Shown here: positions 22,931 through 33,019 of the stretch, one piece after another
How the letters are laid out: each line of letters opens with the position of its first letter
How positions within the stretch are numbered: the first letter of the stretch is position 1
NCBI GenBank assembly: GCA_021234155.1
Contig: JAJEKV010000030.1
Location: 4,572,050 to 4,636,049, forward strand
From: Isoetes taiwanensis
Taxonomy: Eukaryota; Streptophyta; Lycopodiopsida; Isoetales; Isoetaceae
Direction of reading: 5' to 3'
Length of the DNA: 64,000 nucleotides
Notes under the pieces: generated by a model
Seen by the model: the letters and a program-made list of their open reading frames with translations, nothing else
Database searches by the model: none
What the model was told of the DNA's origin: nothing
Program-made: the position numbers and the translations under genes

Positions 22931-25080
22931 AAAAATGAAGGCCCTTTGACGACCCTATTCTGCTGTTCTGAGCATTGGCTATGGCGGCCAGGGGATTACT
23001 CTGGTGGTCTGGCGTTTGGGCGATGGCGGGATTAACAAAAATAAAGAGTTCGAGCTTATTTCTGGGGCGCCGAAGAAGAACTTCCCATCCAAAGAAAAAT
23101 CATGGCGGAGCATAAGCCTCCGGCAGCAGAATTGGGCGCAAAGGGGGCATTTGGAGACAGGGGTAACCACCAGCAGCATAGAGGGCATTCTCATCGATTC
23201 CGACCCACATTTTAGCTTCCAAGCCCTCCACCAGAAGCTCCCATCTGAATTTGACGGCCTTTGCATGCAATTGACGGACGATGTGTTCAAAAATTACTGG
23301 GTTGTAGTTTCTTGTGATCCAAGCAGCGAGTGTGCGTGCTAAGCTATGGCTGGCATCCACTCTGCATAGTTTTCCTTCAACATCCAGAAGGAAACTCGAG
23401 TTGGAATTTTTCTGCAGAGATTAGAGATTGCGAGCTATTCCGATTCATAGAGCTATAAAACTGCGGACAAGGTTTTCCTGTAGAGATTCAGAGATTTTTT
23501 AATTCAGAGCTTCAAAGATTGCGAGCTATGGAGAGCCGTTTCAGAGATTGCAGCTATGGAGATTTGCTGGAGTAGCTTCACCGAAAAAGGGATTGTCGTA
23601 ACATATCCCCTGCAAGGAGCTTCTCCTTCTTTTCTATAACATATGTTACACTATCCAGAGACGGATTTGGAAGAGCTGTAACAGAGATTGGGACCTTTTC
23701 TTCAGAAAAGTCGGGTGGACGCGAGCCCTTGATGAGCCTAATGACGCCTACAAGAAATTCCCCACGGAATTTTGCTGGGATGCTTCGGATTCTACGCCAG
23801 AAGGTCACCTCCCTCTTACCAATGCTCTCAGAGGTACCCAGCTCCAGTATAGGGGCAGTGCAATCGAAGTTCTGTTCCTGGAATTGGAGGAGGAGGACAG
23901 CTCTTAGAGTGGGGTGCTGATGTGCGTAAATTTGAGGGCGACCAAAAATTTGAGGGTTAAAATGTAGGATTTCATATTACTGGACGAAATGACTATAATT
24001 CATCTAATCTGGAGATACTAGCAATGGAATCATGTTCACCTTGCCTATGGTACATTTTGAATTTTGGAGTTGGTCTCAGCTGTGGTATAGGTTGGGGTCC
24101 TGATCTTGGTCTTGAACCAATTGGTTTTCTAGGCTTTGGCTGTGGCATTGACTTTAGTGTTGACACGATCTTGATTGGAGTTGGAATTGAACTTCCTGTT
24201 AGTGGTTTTATGCGCCTTCTCTTTGATAATAAGTTCCATTCTATATTAAAGACAAAATATGTGCCTTGATTGTATCTCCCGATTAGATCTTTTAATTCGT
24301 CAATTTGCTTGCACTCATAAGGTTCCCAAATTATCGAATTACTAAGGTTTTGACGAAGGTCAGCCGAAATATGGGGGTTAGGGTTTGGGGGACTTTTGTT
24401 TTTCTGGCATTGCGATGGTGTGGGGAAGGAGGGGCTGGGAGGAAGTCGTGGCAGGCATGCTCCTGTGAAGGCGGGCGAGGAGATGAGCATGCCGCTTTGC
24501 TGGAAGACCATCTTGGGGACAGTATTCCTACATGGCAAAATTCATATATAAGTATTGGTGGCTCAACCTTCATGGTAAAATTCATATATAAGTATTAGTG
24601 GCTCAACCTTTTGCAGAGCCCGTAATGAAAGTCCTACATCATTTTCATATAAGCCTTAAGGAATGCAATTGTAGCAGGTTGATAAGAATTGCCTGATCAT
24701 GTGGGATTGGATGCTCTATTTTCGCCATTATGAGAGGATAACACCCTGGAACGAGGGTGCTATGCCCTATTATAACAAACGAGGGCCGGAAATGTTGAAT
24801 CTCATTGGGTACCATGATCTTAATTTGTCGGTATAAGTGGTCATGTACAAACAAAATCTCGGGACTATAGTTGTATATGAGAATGTACACAAACTGTAAT
24901 CCACTTTGAAATCTACTTACTATTTGTCTCATCTCTACATATAGGCAGTTTGTAATATTCCATTATTTGTAGGGTGTATTATCATTTCGCGTGTTCTAAA
25001 TTTTTTCGAGGCCATTAAATTGCAGTAGTTTATGGGGAATATCCTATGTTGGACGCTCTAGACCATTCCTGCAAAGAATA
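22931..25080. other. Stretch with unassigned ORFs
   Basis: The longest open frame is on the minus strand at 24,538-23,993 (181 codons). It is rich in Pro, Ser and Lys, contains a charged middle (ECKQIDELKDLIGRY) and has no recognised domain. Another minus frame at 23,360-23,100 (LHAKAVKFRWELLVEGLEAK) also looks coding-like. The plus frame near 23,700-23,910 ends in an acidic tail. None can be assigned. Confidence 0.3.
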
Positions 25081-25152
25081 TGGGGTCGAACAGGCATGTC
25101 TTGACTTGCCTCACAGTATGTGAACTGCAATCAACATATATCTCTATAGTCA

Positions 25153-25272
25153 CATCTCAAGGATGTCACGAATTGAGATATATTCGACTTAGCACAAAAC
25201 TTCTTTTGCAGCGGGTTGGAAAAGAGAAATGTTCATGGCGGCCGCAAGGCCGCCGCAATAAATTTCTTGTAA
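25153..25272 (+). repeat. Repeat R4 copy 1, with GC-rich hairpin
   Basis: About 120 bases also found at 25,714-25,832. Both start CATCTCAAGGATGTCA, contain ATTCGACT.AGCACAAAAC and finish with the hairpin that begins GAGAAATGTT and ends AATTTCTTGTA. Confidence 0.85.
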
Positions 25273-25713
25273 TTCTAAGGTTAAAAGTCTTAGCCTCTCT
25301 AGTGAGACCTTTTTTTTTCCAGTTTCATTACTGGCCTAGCTCATCTTTCCATATCTAACATGCTCCTTTGGATCACACTGTTGCTCTTGGCCATACACGT
25401 CAATCTAGTTGTGCATTATGTGTAATATTATAATTGCACTTTCTATACTATGGCCACAAAATGGCAGCAATGGACAAATCACACCAATGGCATGGTGGTT
25501 GCTTTGGGCCCTCCACACCAACTTTCAACAATCCCTGCTCTGTCTAGGGGTGATAAAACCCCTTCAAACTTGCAAGATTAGGAGATGCAGTGCTATTGTA
25601 ATTAAACACTTCATGTTTTGCCCCTTTGTGAAATTCATTTGTTTAGGACAGACAAAGATATTACAATTGCTAGTCTTGGAGTATTGTAAGTTCAAATCCT
25701 GCATGTTCTTTCG

Positions 25714-25832
25714 CATCTCAAGGATGTCAAGAATTGAGATCTATTCGACTGAGCACAAAACTTCTTTTGCAGTGGGTTGGAGAAGAGAAATGTTTGCAGC
25801 GGCTGCCGCAGCGATAAATTTCTTGTATAATG
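25714..25832 (+). repeat. Repeat R4 copy 2, with GC-rich hairpin
   Basis: Direct repeat of 25,153-25,272 at about 560 bp distance. Its hairpin centre is partly decayed (GCAGCGGCTGCCGCAGCG). Confidence 0.85.
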
Positions 25833-25918
25833 ATAATTTTGCCCTTTTTATTGTTGAAAGCTGCCATTGCAGAGTTGCAAGCATAAGCACTTCTTATTCA
25901 TGCCACTTTAAGCACTTC

Positions 25919-27169
25919 TTATTCATGCCACTGTCGCATAAAAAGTGTGAACTTGGATTTGACATCAGCAGGAAGCCTGGTAGGCCTATAGCTTTTGTCA
26001 AGGAAGATGACGGTCGCTTTTGCTTCAAGTACGGGCTGGTGATAACAAATAATCCAAAATGAACAAACGACAAACTGAAAACTAAAGAACAGACGTAAAT
26101 AAACAAACCTGTCTCTCTGGAAGTCTGTAAATAAGATGTTCAAAATACAGCCGTACTGCAGATGACCCAGTTACTCTAGCGGTCACTATAAATTTATCAC
26201 CGCTCTGGCTGCACAGGCAAGAACCATGCAAGCTTTATAAGCTCATTTTTCTTTTAAATGATGCAATAGTTACTTTGAAGAAAATAGCATATCAAGAACA
26301 TGATCCTTAAAACAATACTCAAAACAACCATTTTACTACATTAGACTCTAATACTATGTTACAGCTGTGCTACAAAAAAGACTCTAATACTATGTTACAG
26401 CTGTGCTACAAAAAAGACTGAGAAACGTACTCACCCTCAAGGGAAAAAGATACTTAAATGAACATTCTGAAAGAGCAAGAGCACTCCCACTTCTCGCTAC
26501 TTCATCAGGACTGATTTGCATGTGTTCACATAGTTCATGTCTAGCTGGAAGAAGATTAACTAATCAGGCAAAAGAGATTGTGACGTATAAGAAGAATGAG
26601 AAGAAAAGTATACCATGTTGGCAATACCCAGCATAAACAGAGTTATTGACAACGCCGTATTGGTCTAGCTCGTAATCTCGAACTTTTAATTCAACTTCAT
26701 ATGCGTTTTCCATGCTGTCATGTATGATGCCAAATTAAGATAACAACAAATGCGAGCATAGAAATCCTTAAACATGTTTTCTGGCTTCTAGACTGCGCCA
26801 TAAAGTTTATGGCTCAGTTCATATGTAAAGCTAGAAAGTATTTTATTTAGCATTACTTTCTACACCCCTGATGAGAGTAGAAAAAGTCAACAGGGGCTCT
26901 AGCAAATGCAGACATACAAGCTTATCAATCAGATAATGCAAATAAATAGTGAAAGCATGTAGACAGCAATACCTAAGCGAGCCGAACAAATCCATGCTGC
27001 AGCGACAGGAGCCAACAAACGACCTCTTTCTAGGGAAAACATGGCGTTTAATGCTGGTCATCCCAGCAAGAGAAGATCCCCATGCTCCTGATTGGACAAA
27101 GACAGACGGAGATCGGTTACAGACCTGGCGTAATGGTGGAAGCACCGGATACACCGTCGCCATAGCCAA
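25919..27169 (-). CDS. Acyl-lipid/acyl-ACP thioesterase (ALT type, hotdog fold), 5 exons
   Basis: Five exons with GT-AG junctions join in frame: 27169-26973, 26714-26614, 26544-26435, 26204-26109 and 26035-25919 (621 nt, 206 aa). Exon 1 encodes a transit-like N-terminus ([17 protein letters not shown], basic further on). Exon 2 has the hotdog core [19 protein letters not shown] ending YCQH. Exon 3 gives RHELCEHM and [14 protein letters not shown]. Exon 4 gives [20 protein letters not shown]. Exon 5 gives [20 protein letters not shown] and the TAA at 25,921-25,919. This order and length fit plant ALT thioesterases, plastid enzymes releasing fatty acids or beta-keto acids from acyl-ACP. No internal stop is seen. 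A short direct repeat at the stop duplicates the last codons downstream. Confidence 0.85.
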
Positions 27170-27247
27170 AAGCCCCGCTTTCTTATTGTTTACTAGGTTA
27201 GCCGTTGAGCAGGTATTTATCCATCGCCTCGCCTAAGGTATCCGTAT
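27170..27247. promoter_or_regulatory. Proximal upstream region of the thioesterase gene
   Basis: Only about 80 bases separate the thioesterase ATG from the first of two adjacent hairpin repeats. No clear TATA box was seen. The hairpins may therefore lie within the promoter. Confidence 0.25.
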
Positions 27248-27368
27248 GCACAAGGTAGCGTATAGGACAGCGGCCATCTTCCGGGCCTAGAAAAGAGCCC
27301 GACGCCGTTACTTTTCCAGGCCCGGAAGATGGCCATCTGGGCCATTCGCGTAATGTGAAGGGCGGCTA
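27248..27368. repeat. Hairpin repeat R5, copy 1
   Basis: Starts CAAGGTAGCGTATAGG. It contains a 24-bp stem: GGCCATCTTCCGGGCC plus TAGAAAAG at 27,272-27,295 pairing with 27,311-27,334. Ends GTGAAGGGCGGCTAGG. A second copy is at 36,029-36,150. Confidence 0.85.
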
Positions 27369-27371
27369 GGG

Positions 27372-27471
27372 TGCAATTCTGTTGTGGAAGATGTGCCCAC
27401 ACGCATTACTGTTGTGTCAGATGTGCCTCCACGCTAACGCGTGTCGGCACATCTTCCACAGCAGAATTGCA
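27372..27471. repeat. 100-bp foldback (MITE-like)
   Basis: TGCAATTCTGTTGTGGAAGA on the left and TCTTCCACAGCAGAATTGCA on the right are inverted copies. The arms extend over about 33 bases with few mismatches. It abuts repeat R5. Confidence 0.85.
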
Positions 27472-27722
27472 AGTAGAAGGAAATTCTTGTATACAGAATA
27501 TTGGTCAGCAGTGCAACAAGACACGGTACATTCAGTTATAAAATATTTGATACGTGCCAACTTCACGTTGGCAGATAAAAGATGAATGCAGTCTAACCAT
27601 CCATTACAAACCTCGTAAAAATTGGCTATGGTTGTGTTAGAACCACGATCTAACCCAAAAAATTTTTAGGTCCCCATACAAGACTATGTTTTTAGAGTTT
27701 TAGCACGTTGCCAAAATATACC
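27472..27722. other. Non-coding stretch
   Basis: Between the foldback and the LTR retrotransposon; no features seen. Confidence 0.4.
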
Positions 27723-27727
27723 ACAGA

Positions 27728-28247
27728 TGTGACGACCATACGGATATTCGTATCATACGATCATTATACTCGTATGTACAAAAGATGGTCGTCACACGGA
27801 TGCAAAAGGGTAGTTGCACAAGACAGGGTTTAAACTCGCAACCTTCCAGTTGCGAGTCACACACCCTTGCCAAGTGCACTACCAATATTTGTTGAAGACA
27901 TTCCTTCACGTCTTCCTCATATGTGGGACTATCTCCAGAAGGTTCTAGAGTGTTCTAGAACCTAAATGCATGCGCGACACTTGGCGCGATCTCATCCATT
28001 GGAGTGGCGCAATCCTGACTGTTGGTCTAGATATATAAGGAGGCACCTCCTTCTTGTCAAACCATTCCGGTTCAACGCCAGCCTTGAGCCTTCTAGGCAT
28101 CTGTCTTGTATTCACGCTTTGCCTTGGGCTATTGTATTATTGATTCTGTTCATATATCGATTCTTTCTTAGATCTTGGCGTATTTCTTCCGTATTTCTTG
28201 CGTATTTTCCACGTATTTTCCTTGTTTTTTTGAGTAGGTTCATGACC
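27728..28247 (+). repeat. 5' LTR
   Basis: Begins TGTGACGACC. The last base of the CA terminus is changed to C in this copy. It contains a TATATAAGG promoter element near 28,031 and an antisense tRNA-like block at 27,818-27,884. Confidence 0.9.
27818..27884 (-). other. tRNA-like (Pol III box A/B) sequence within the 5' LTR
   Basis: On the minus strand GGTAGTGCACTTGGCA resembles box A and GCGAGTTTAAACCC resembles box B; in the 3' LTR the latter reads GCGAGTTCAAACCC, closer to consensus. ACTCGCAAC and GTTGCGAGT form a perfect 9-bp stem between them. It could be a captured SINE head. No complete tRNA is evident. Confidence 0.45.
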
Positions 28248-28329
28248 CGGTTTGAACCGAATCCCTTCTACCGTTCTTGCACCGCTTTCGATCCTAAGCA
28301 TTGTTTTGCTCGTATTTAGTGTTTTTATA

Positions 28330-29200
28330 TCTATGGAGGAGGTTCCGACTTTATTACAAAGCAGTCCAATGACTTGTTCAAGTATGCCCGGCGATTCTTA
28401 GTTGGACAATAAAGAGCTTAAGGAACGTATTGCTTCACATGAATACGCTTCTAGCTTCGGGATTGAGGCTATCGAGCCTAAGATCACCGCCCGAGAAGTT
28501 TGACGGCACTCGGTCCAAGCTCAGGTGGTTTTGAATCGGTCGGGCTTGTGATTCACTCCAACCTCATAGATATCCCAATACTCAAGAACAAGTGGGGCTG
28601 ATTGGTTCTCTCTTCTCCACGGGGCCAGCTCTAAGTTGGTTTGCTCCTTTATTGGAGAAAGGAGCCCCGAGTTGCAAGATTTTCTTTCATTTCAATGCGA
28701 GAACTTCGAAGCATGCTTTGGAGACACCGATCGTCGGTATTACAGCGATCCAAAACTTTGCAACTTAAGGCAAGGCTCTCCCGACTTCAGATATATGCAT
28801 CGAATTTTCACAAATTGCGGTAGATCTTGCACGGGATGATATTGCACTTCCGAGATTGTTTTTCGAAGGGGTTACGAGAGGATGTCAAAGATATGTTGTT
28901 GTCTATGGAGGATCCTCGAGTTTGGAAGAAGCCATCAGTTTTGCGGTTCGATGTGATAATCGGCTCTTGAGCGTAGGCAAGAGAGACGTGGTCGGTCTTT
29001 CCAATTACACAAGCGCTTTGTGAGCTCCTTTCCCTGCCTCATCATAGAATCTAGCGGTCACGGACTGAGCCTATGCATTGATCCAGGCGATTCGAGGACC
29101 CTTATCTGCCGCCGAGAAGCAGCGTCGGAGAGAGGCTAATCTTTGCCTCTACTGTGGAGGAGCTGGTCATATCGCTCGTGAATGCCCTGTGAAGCGCTTA
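28330..29200 (+). pseudogene. Gag region of the chromovirus
   Basis: Frame-broken gag text includes SLQDF-like, NFEACFGDTDRR (near 28,700) and LEEAISFAVRCDNRLL-type segments. It ends with a CCHC knuckle [15 protein letters not shown] at 29,149-29,193, which fits Cys-x2-Cys-x4-His-x4-Cys. Several frameshifts prevent a full-length Gag. Confidence 0.75.
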
Positions 29201-29547
29201 AATCAGCCGGAAAACTTCAGGGGCCGGTCCAAGTAGTAGGAGTCTCTCGTCGGCTGGCCGCCTTTTCTCAGACTCCTTCCACATTTCCTGACATGTTTAT
29301 TCCATCGGATAAGGTCAGCAAGGCATTCTTCATCCCTATATCATTGAAATCAGAAGTTGGAGAATTACAAGTGTTGGCGCAACTTGATTGTGGTGCAAAT
29401 GCTTGCTTTATGGATAGTGCGTTCGCCAGTAAGCACGTCATCCCTAGAAGCAAGGTTGAGCATCCTGCCTCTGTTGAAGTGATTGATGGGCGGGAGATCT
29501 CACCAGTGCGATCACAGAATATCTTTGTGCCTCTTGATTTTGTTTGA
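29182..29547 (+). pseudogene. Retrotransposon aspartic protease region
   Basis: A 121-codon open stretch includes VLAQLDCGANACFMD with the catalytic Asp codon at 29,386-29,388. The usual D-S/T-G-A is D-C-G-A here. Downstream of 29,550 a Ser/Pro/Cys-rich, low-complexity stretch built on GCTCCGGTT repeats leads to the reverse transcriptase. Confidence 0.65.
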
Positions 29548-29869
29548 GGGAGTTTCTTGTAGTATTTCCTTCAATCTCATTGCTAGCCCTCATGCGCCAA
29601 TAGTCTTGGAGTGCGCCGGCGAGCTACATAACCCGCAGTTGATTGGCGTACTAGATCATTTCGATTTTTGGCTCTAGCTCTAGTTCCAGTTCATCGCCGG
29701 TCGAGTCGGTCTCTACACCGGCGTCGACTTGATCCGTCGCGATGTCGTGGGCCCATGACTCCGTCCTTCTTTGTTCCATGTTACGAAGTCGCCTCTTGCC
29801 TCTGCTCCGGTTCATACCCCAGATTCGATCATATTCTTGATGATGTCCCAGCCCCATCTCCGGTTTTTG

Positions 29870-30010
29870 CTCCGATTACGGTTCTGTTCACTGCTCCGGT
29901 CTCTGTTTCTTGCTCCGGCTCTTGATCCATCCCTGTTTTACGCTCCGGTTCTTGATCCGGTTCATGCTCCGGTTCATGTTCCAATTGCTCCTGCTCCGCG
30001 TTCATGTTCC
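29870..30010 (+). repeat. Degenerate GCTCCGGTTC repeat inside pol spacer
   Basis: About ten copies of GCTCCGGTTC-like words (TGCTCCGGTTCATGTTCC and variants) form a low-complexity linker between protease and RT. Confidence 0.6.
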
Positions 30011-30385
30011 TGCTCATGTTCCCGATCCTGCTTTTGTAGAGGCTTCTTCATGCCCTCGGTTTGCAGATCTCAAGATTTCTCTTAGAAGTTCGATAAATCT
30101 AGAAGGCAAGATCCAAGTTCATATTTGCAATCCGGGTTCACCCGTCGGCTAGCTTCGACACCATCGGCTTGCTCCAATGCTCCCGGATAAATATGGCGAT
30201 TTCTCTCGTGTGTTTGACAAAGTCAAGGCGATAAACTCCCAAAGCATCGTCCATATGATTGTCCTATTGATTTGCGGCGGGGGGACGACTTGCATATATG
30301 GTCCGATATATGGTCTATCTCTGGCGAGTTGAAGGTTTTATGGATTATATTGAGGAGAATCTAGCGGTGGCTTCATTCGACATTC

Positions 30386-31975
30386 TCGGGCCCTCATTGG
30401 GCGCCTATCTTCTTTGTCAAAAAGAAGGATGATTCGCTACGGCTAGTCGTTGATTATCGCGGCCTCAACAAAATTACGGTACCGAATCGGTATCCGCTTC
30501 CTCTGATCCCCGAGTTGTTGGAGCGACTTCAAGGTGCGCATTATTTTACGAAGATTGATCTTCGGGGTGCCTACAATCTTATTCGGATCCGGGAGGGTGA
30601 TGAGTGGAAAACAGCTTTTCGTACTCGGTATGGCCATTTCGAGTACACAGTTATGCCGTTTGGACTTACCAATGCCCCGGCAGTGTTCCAGCATATGGCC
30701 AATGATGTTTTTCGAGAGTTCTTAGACACTTTTGTTATCATCTATCTGGATGATATTCTTGTTTATTCTAAGACTCTCGACGAACATGAGAGGCATGTTC
30801 GACAGGTCCTTCAGAAGCTTCGTGAGCATGGGTTATATGCCAAACTTGAGAAGTGTCAGTTCGAGCAGGATAATGTGGAGTTCCTTGGCTATCGCATCAC
30901 TCCACATGGAGTCTCTATGGATCCTGAAAAGGTCAGCACTGTTCTGGAGTGGCAAACACCTTCATCCGTTCGCGATGTTCAGTGTTTTCTTGGGTTTGCC
31001 AATTTCTATCGGCGTTTCATCCGGGATTATTCGGAGATTGCTCTTCCTTTGACACGCCTCACTGTCAAGGACGTGCCATTCGAATGGACTGTGGAAGCGG
31101 AATCTGCTTTTGTTACCCTGAAGCATGCTTTCACCACGGCGCCAGTTCTTGCTCATGCAGATCCTTTGCGCCCATATGTTGTTGAAGCAGATGCTTCTGA
31201 TTTTGCGCTTGGTGGGATCCTGTCACAGGAGGGGGATGACCATGAATTGCATCCAATCGCCTATCATTCACGAAAGTTTCAGGCTGCTGAAATCAACTAT
31301 CCCATTTATGACAAGGAGTTGTTGGCGATAGTGGATTCTTTTGAGGAGTGGAGACGTTTCCTGGAGGGATCTCCTTATAAGGTCATAGTCTACACAGATC
31401 ACCGAAATCTCGAATATTTTCAGTCTGCTCGAGTGCTCAACCGTCGCCAGGCCCAAGCACGTTACCGTTATCATGCAGATCAGCATCGTCAGGACGCTCC
31501 TCATTTTGCGGTTGGTGATCTTGTCTGGCTCTTGCGTTGGGATTTGCCAACAGCTCGCCCTTGTAACAAGCTTGACTACCGGCGCTTAGGTCCCTATCGG
31601 ATCATTGACCGAGTTGGTGATGCTGCTTTTTGTCTGGAACTTCCGTCATCAGTTCCGCTTCACCCAGTGTTTCATGTGTCTTTGTTAGAACCCTATATGG
31701 CGAATCTATTTCCGGATCGCGTACCTCCACCTCCACCACCAGTCGAGATTGATGATCATGAGGAGTTCGAGGTTCGAGAGATTCTGGACTCCAAGTTTCT
31801 CCGTCGACGATTGTATTACTTTGTTGATTGGGAAGGTTACTCGCCAAGTGATAGAACCTGGGAGCCTGCCAAGAATCTGACTAATGCGCCTGACAAAATT
31901 GCGGAGTTTCACCAACGTTACCCGAACAAGCCAGCTTTGAGGACTCGTCGCTGTCGTAGGAGGGGGATGGTGTGA
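30386..31975 (+). CDS. Chromovirus Pol: RT-RNase H fused to integrase C-terminus and chromodomain
   Basis: Open from SGPHWAPIFFVKKKD to the stop at 31,973-31,975, which lies in the 3' LTR. RT motifs are LVVDYRGLN, YFTKIDLRGAYN, PFGLTNAPAVFQ and the catalytic YLDD (30,743-30,754). RNase H follows with VEADASDFALGGILSQ and VYTDHRNLEYF. After VLNRRQA the sequence jumps directly to QARYRYHADQHRQD and VGDLVWLL (integrase GPY/F region), so the HHCC zinc finger and the DDE core of integrase are absent. It ends with a chromodomain (YFVDWEGY and RTWEPAKNL). There is no initiator ATG; it is presumably made as part of a polyprotein. The frame is clean through the deletion junction. Confidence 0.9.
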   Translation, partial: SGPHWAPIFFVKKKDDSLRLVVDYRGLNKITVPNRYPLPLIPELLERLQGAHYFTKIDLRGAYNLIRIREGDEWKTAFRTRYGHFEYTVMPFGLTNAPAVFQHMANDVFREFLDTFVIIYLDDILVYSKTLDEHERHVRQVLQKLREHGLYAKLEKCQFEQDNVEFLGYRITPHGVSMDPEKVSTVLEWQTPSSVRDVQCFLGFANFYRRFIRDYSEIALPLTRLTVKDVPFEWTVEAESAFVTLKHAFTTAPVLAHADPLRPYVVEADASDFALGGILSQEGDDHELHPIAYHSRKFQAAEINYPIYDKELLAIVDSFEEWRRFLEGSPYKVIVYTDHRNLEYFQSARVLNRRQAQARYRYHADQHRQDAPHFAVGDLVWLLRWDLPTARPCNKLDYRRLGPYRIIDRVGDAAFCLELPSSVPLHPVFHVSLLEPYMANLFPDRVPPPPPPVEIDDHEEFEVREILDSKFLRRRLYYFVDWEGYSPSDRTWEPAKNLTNAPDKIAEFHQRYPNKPALRTRRCRRRGMV

Positions 31976-32490
31976 CGACCATACGGATATTCGTATCATA
32001 CGATCATTATACTCGTATGTACAAAAGATGGTCGTCACACGGATGCAAAAGGGTAGTTGCACAAGACAGGGTTTGAACTCGCAACCTTCCAGTTGCGAGT
32101 CACACACCCTTGCCAAGTGCGCTACCAATATTTGTTGAAGACATTTCTTCACGTCTTCCTCATATGTGGGACTATCTCCAGAAGGTTCTAGAATGTTCTA
32201 GAACCTAAATGCATGCGCGACACTTGGCGCGATCTCATCCATTGGAGTGGCGCAATCCTGACTGTTGGTCTAGATATATAAGGAGGCACCTCCTTCTTGT
32301 CAAACCATTCCGGTTCAACGCCAGTCTTGAGCCTTCTAGGCATCTGTCTTGTATTCCTGCTTGCCTTCGGGCTATTGTATTATTGATTCCTGTTCATATA
32401 TCAGATTCTTTGCCGATCTTGGCGTATTTCTTCCGTATTTCTTGCGTATTTTCCACGTATTTTCCTTGTTTTTCGAGTAGGTTCATGACA
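31971..32490 (+). repeat. 3' LTR
   Basis: TGTGACGACC to GTTCATGACA, flanked on its right by the ACAGA duplication. It carries the same antisense tRNA-like block (about 32,061-32,128). The Pol stop codon lies in its first five bases. Confidence 0.92.
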
Positions 32491-32495
32491 ACAGA

Positions 32496-32774
32496 TATAT
32501 ATACCTATGGTTTCAACTCAACACGTGCCAATGATTATAGAGTTTAAAAGTTGTGAAAATGGTATCTTATAACTTAAGACTTCTAAAACTAGTGAGTGCC
32601 TCCAAAGAAATACAACTCTTTCACAAAGAATCTGCTTATAATTATGGCAGTCTTGATACTAGTGATAATTCTATGGCTATCAGTATTTTCAAATTTTAGA
32701 ACATGGGTAACTATACTCTAAATAAAGAGTCATTGTGTTACAATGATAATATCGTCATTGAAGTCATTATTAAA
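32496..32774. other. Non-coding stretch
   Basis: Continuation of the target sequence of the chromovirus; no features. Confidence 0.35.
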
Positions 32775-32820
32775 TACAAGAAATTTATCGCGGCGGCCAA
32801 GGCCGCCGCGAACATTTCTT
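32775..32820. repeat. GC-rich hairpin repeat P1 (full copy)
   Basis: TACAAGAAATTTATCGCGGC, then GGCCAAGGCC at the centre, then GCCGCGAACATTTCTT. The arms are inverted copies. Other copies: 25,226, 25,786, 36,990, 56,542 and 59,510. Confidence 0.9.
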
Positions 32821-33019
32821 TTGCTCTACTCGTGGCAAATGAGCGTTTGTATTAAGTCGAAAGTAACTCAGGTATGGACCTGTGAAATTGAACTAAATGT
32901 GTCTAACTTGGAGAACTCTAACCTCCATATTGTAGATGACCAAAAAGAGGCAATATTGCCCTAGTTGAGAACGGACCAGGAACGACAAAAGAGAAAATAG
33001 AAAAATATAATATAATTAT

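Larger units (their letters stand above)
27728..32490 (+). mobile_element. Ty3 (Gypsy) chromovirus-type LTR retrotransposon
   Basis: Complete by structure at 4,763 bp. The two LTRs are each about 520 bp. A 5-bp target duplication ACAGA sits at 27,723-27,727 and 32,491-32,495. The gag-pol order is CCHC knuckle, protease, reverse transcriptase, RNase H, integrase tail, chromodomain. The integrase core is missing. The LTRs differ at roughly 15-20 positions by eye, implying a fairly recent insertion. Gag and protease carry stops and shifts, so the copy is non-autonomous. Confidence 0.92.

Noticed and set aside
25409-26062. 217-codon plus-strand ORF
   Set aside because: It runs antisense to the last exon of the thioesterase gene and through repeat R4; composition shows no coding features.
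27818-27884. Functional tRNA gene
   Set aside because: Box-like words are present but no acceptor stem or full cloverleaf could be drawn.
28258-28275. Primer binding site after the 5' LTR
   Set aside because: The bases after the LTR do not start with TGG and no convincing match to a tRNA 3' end was seen.
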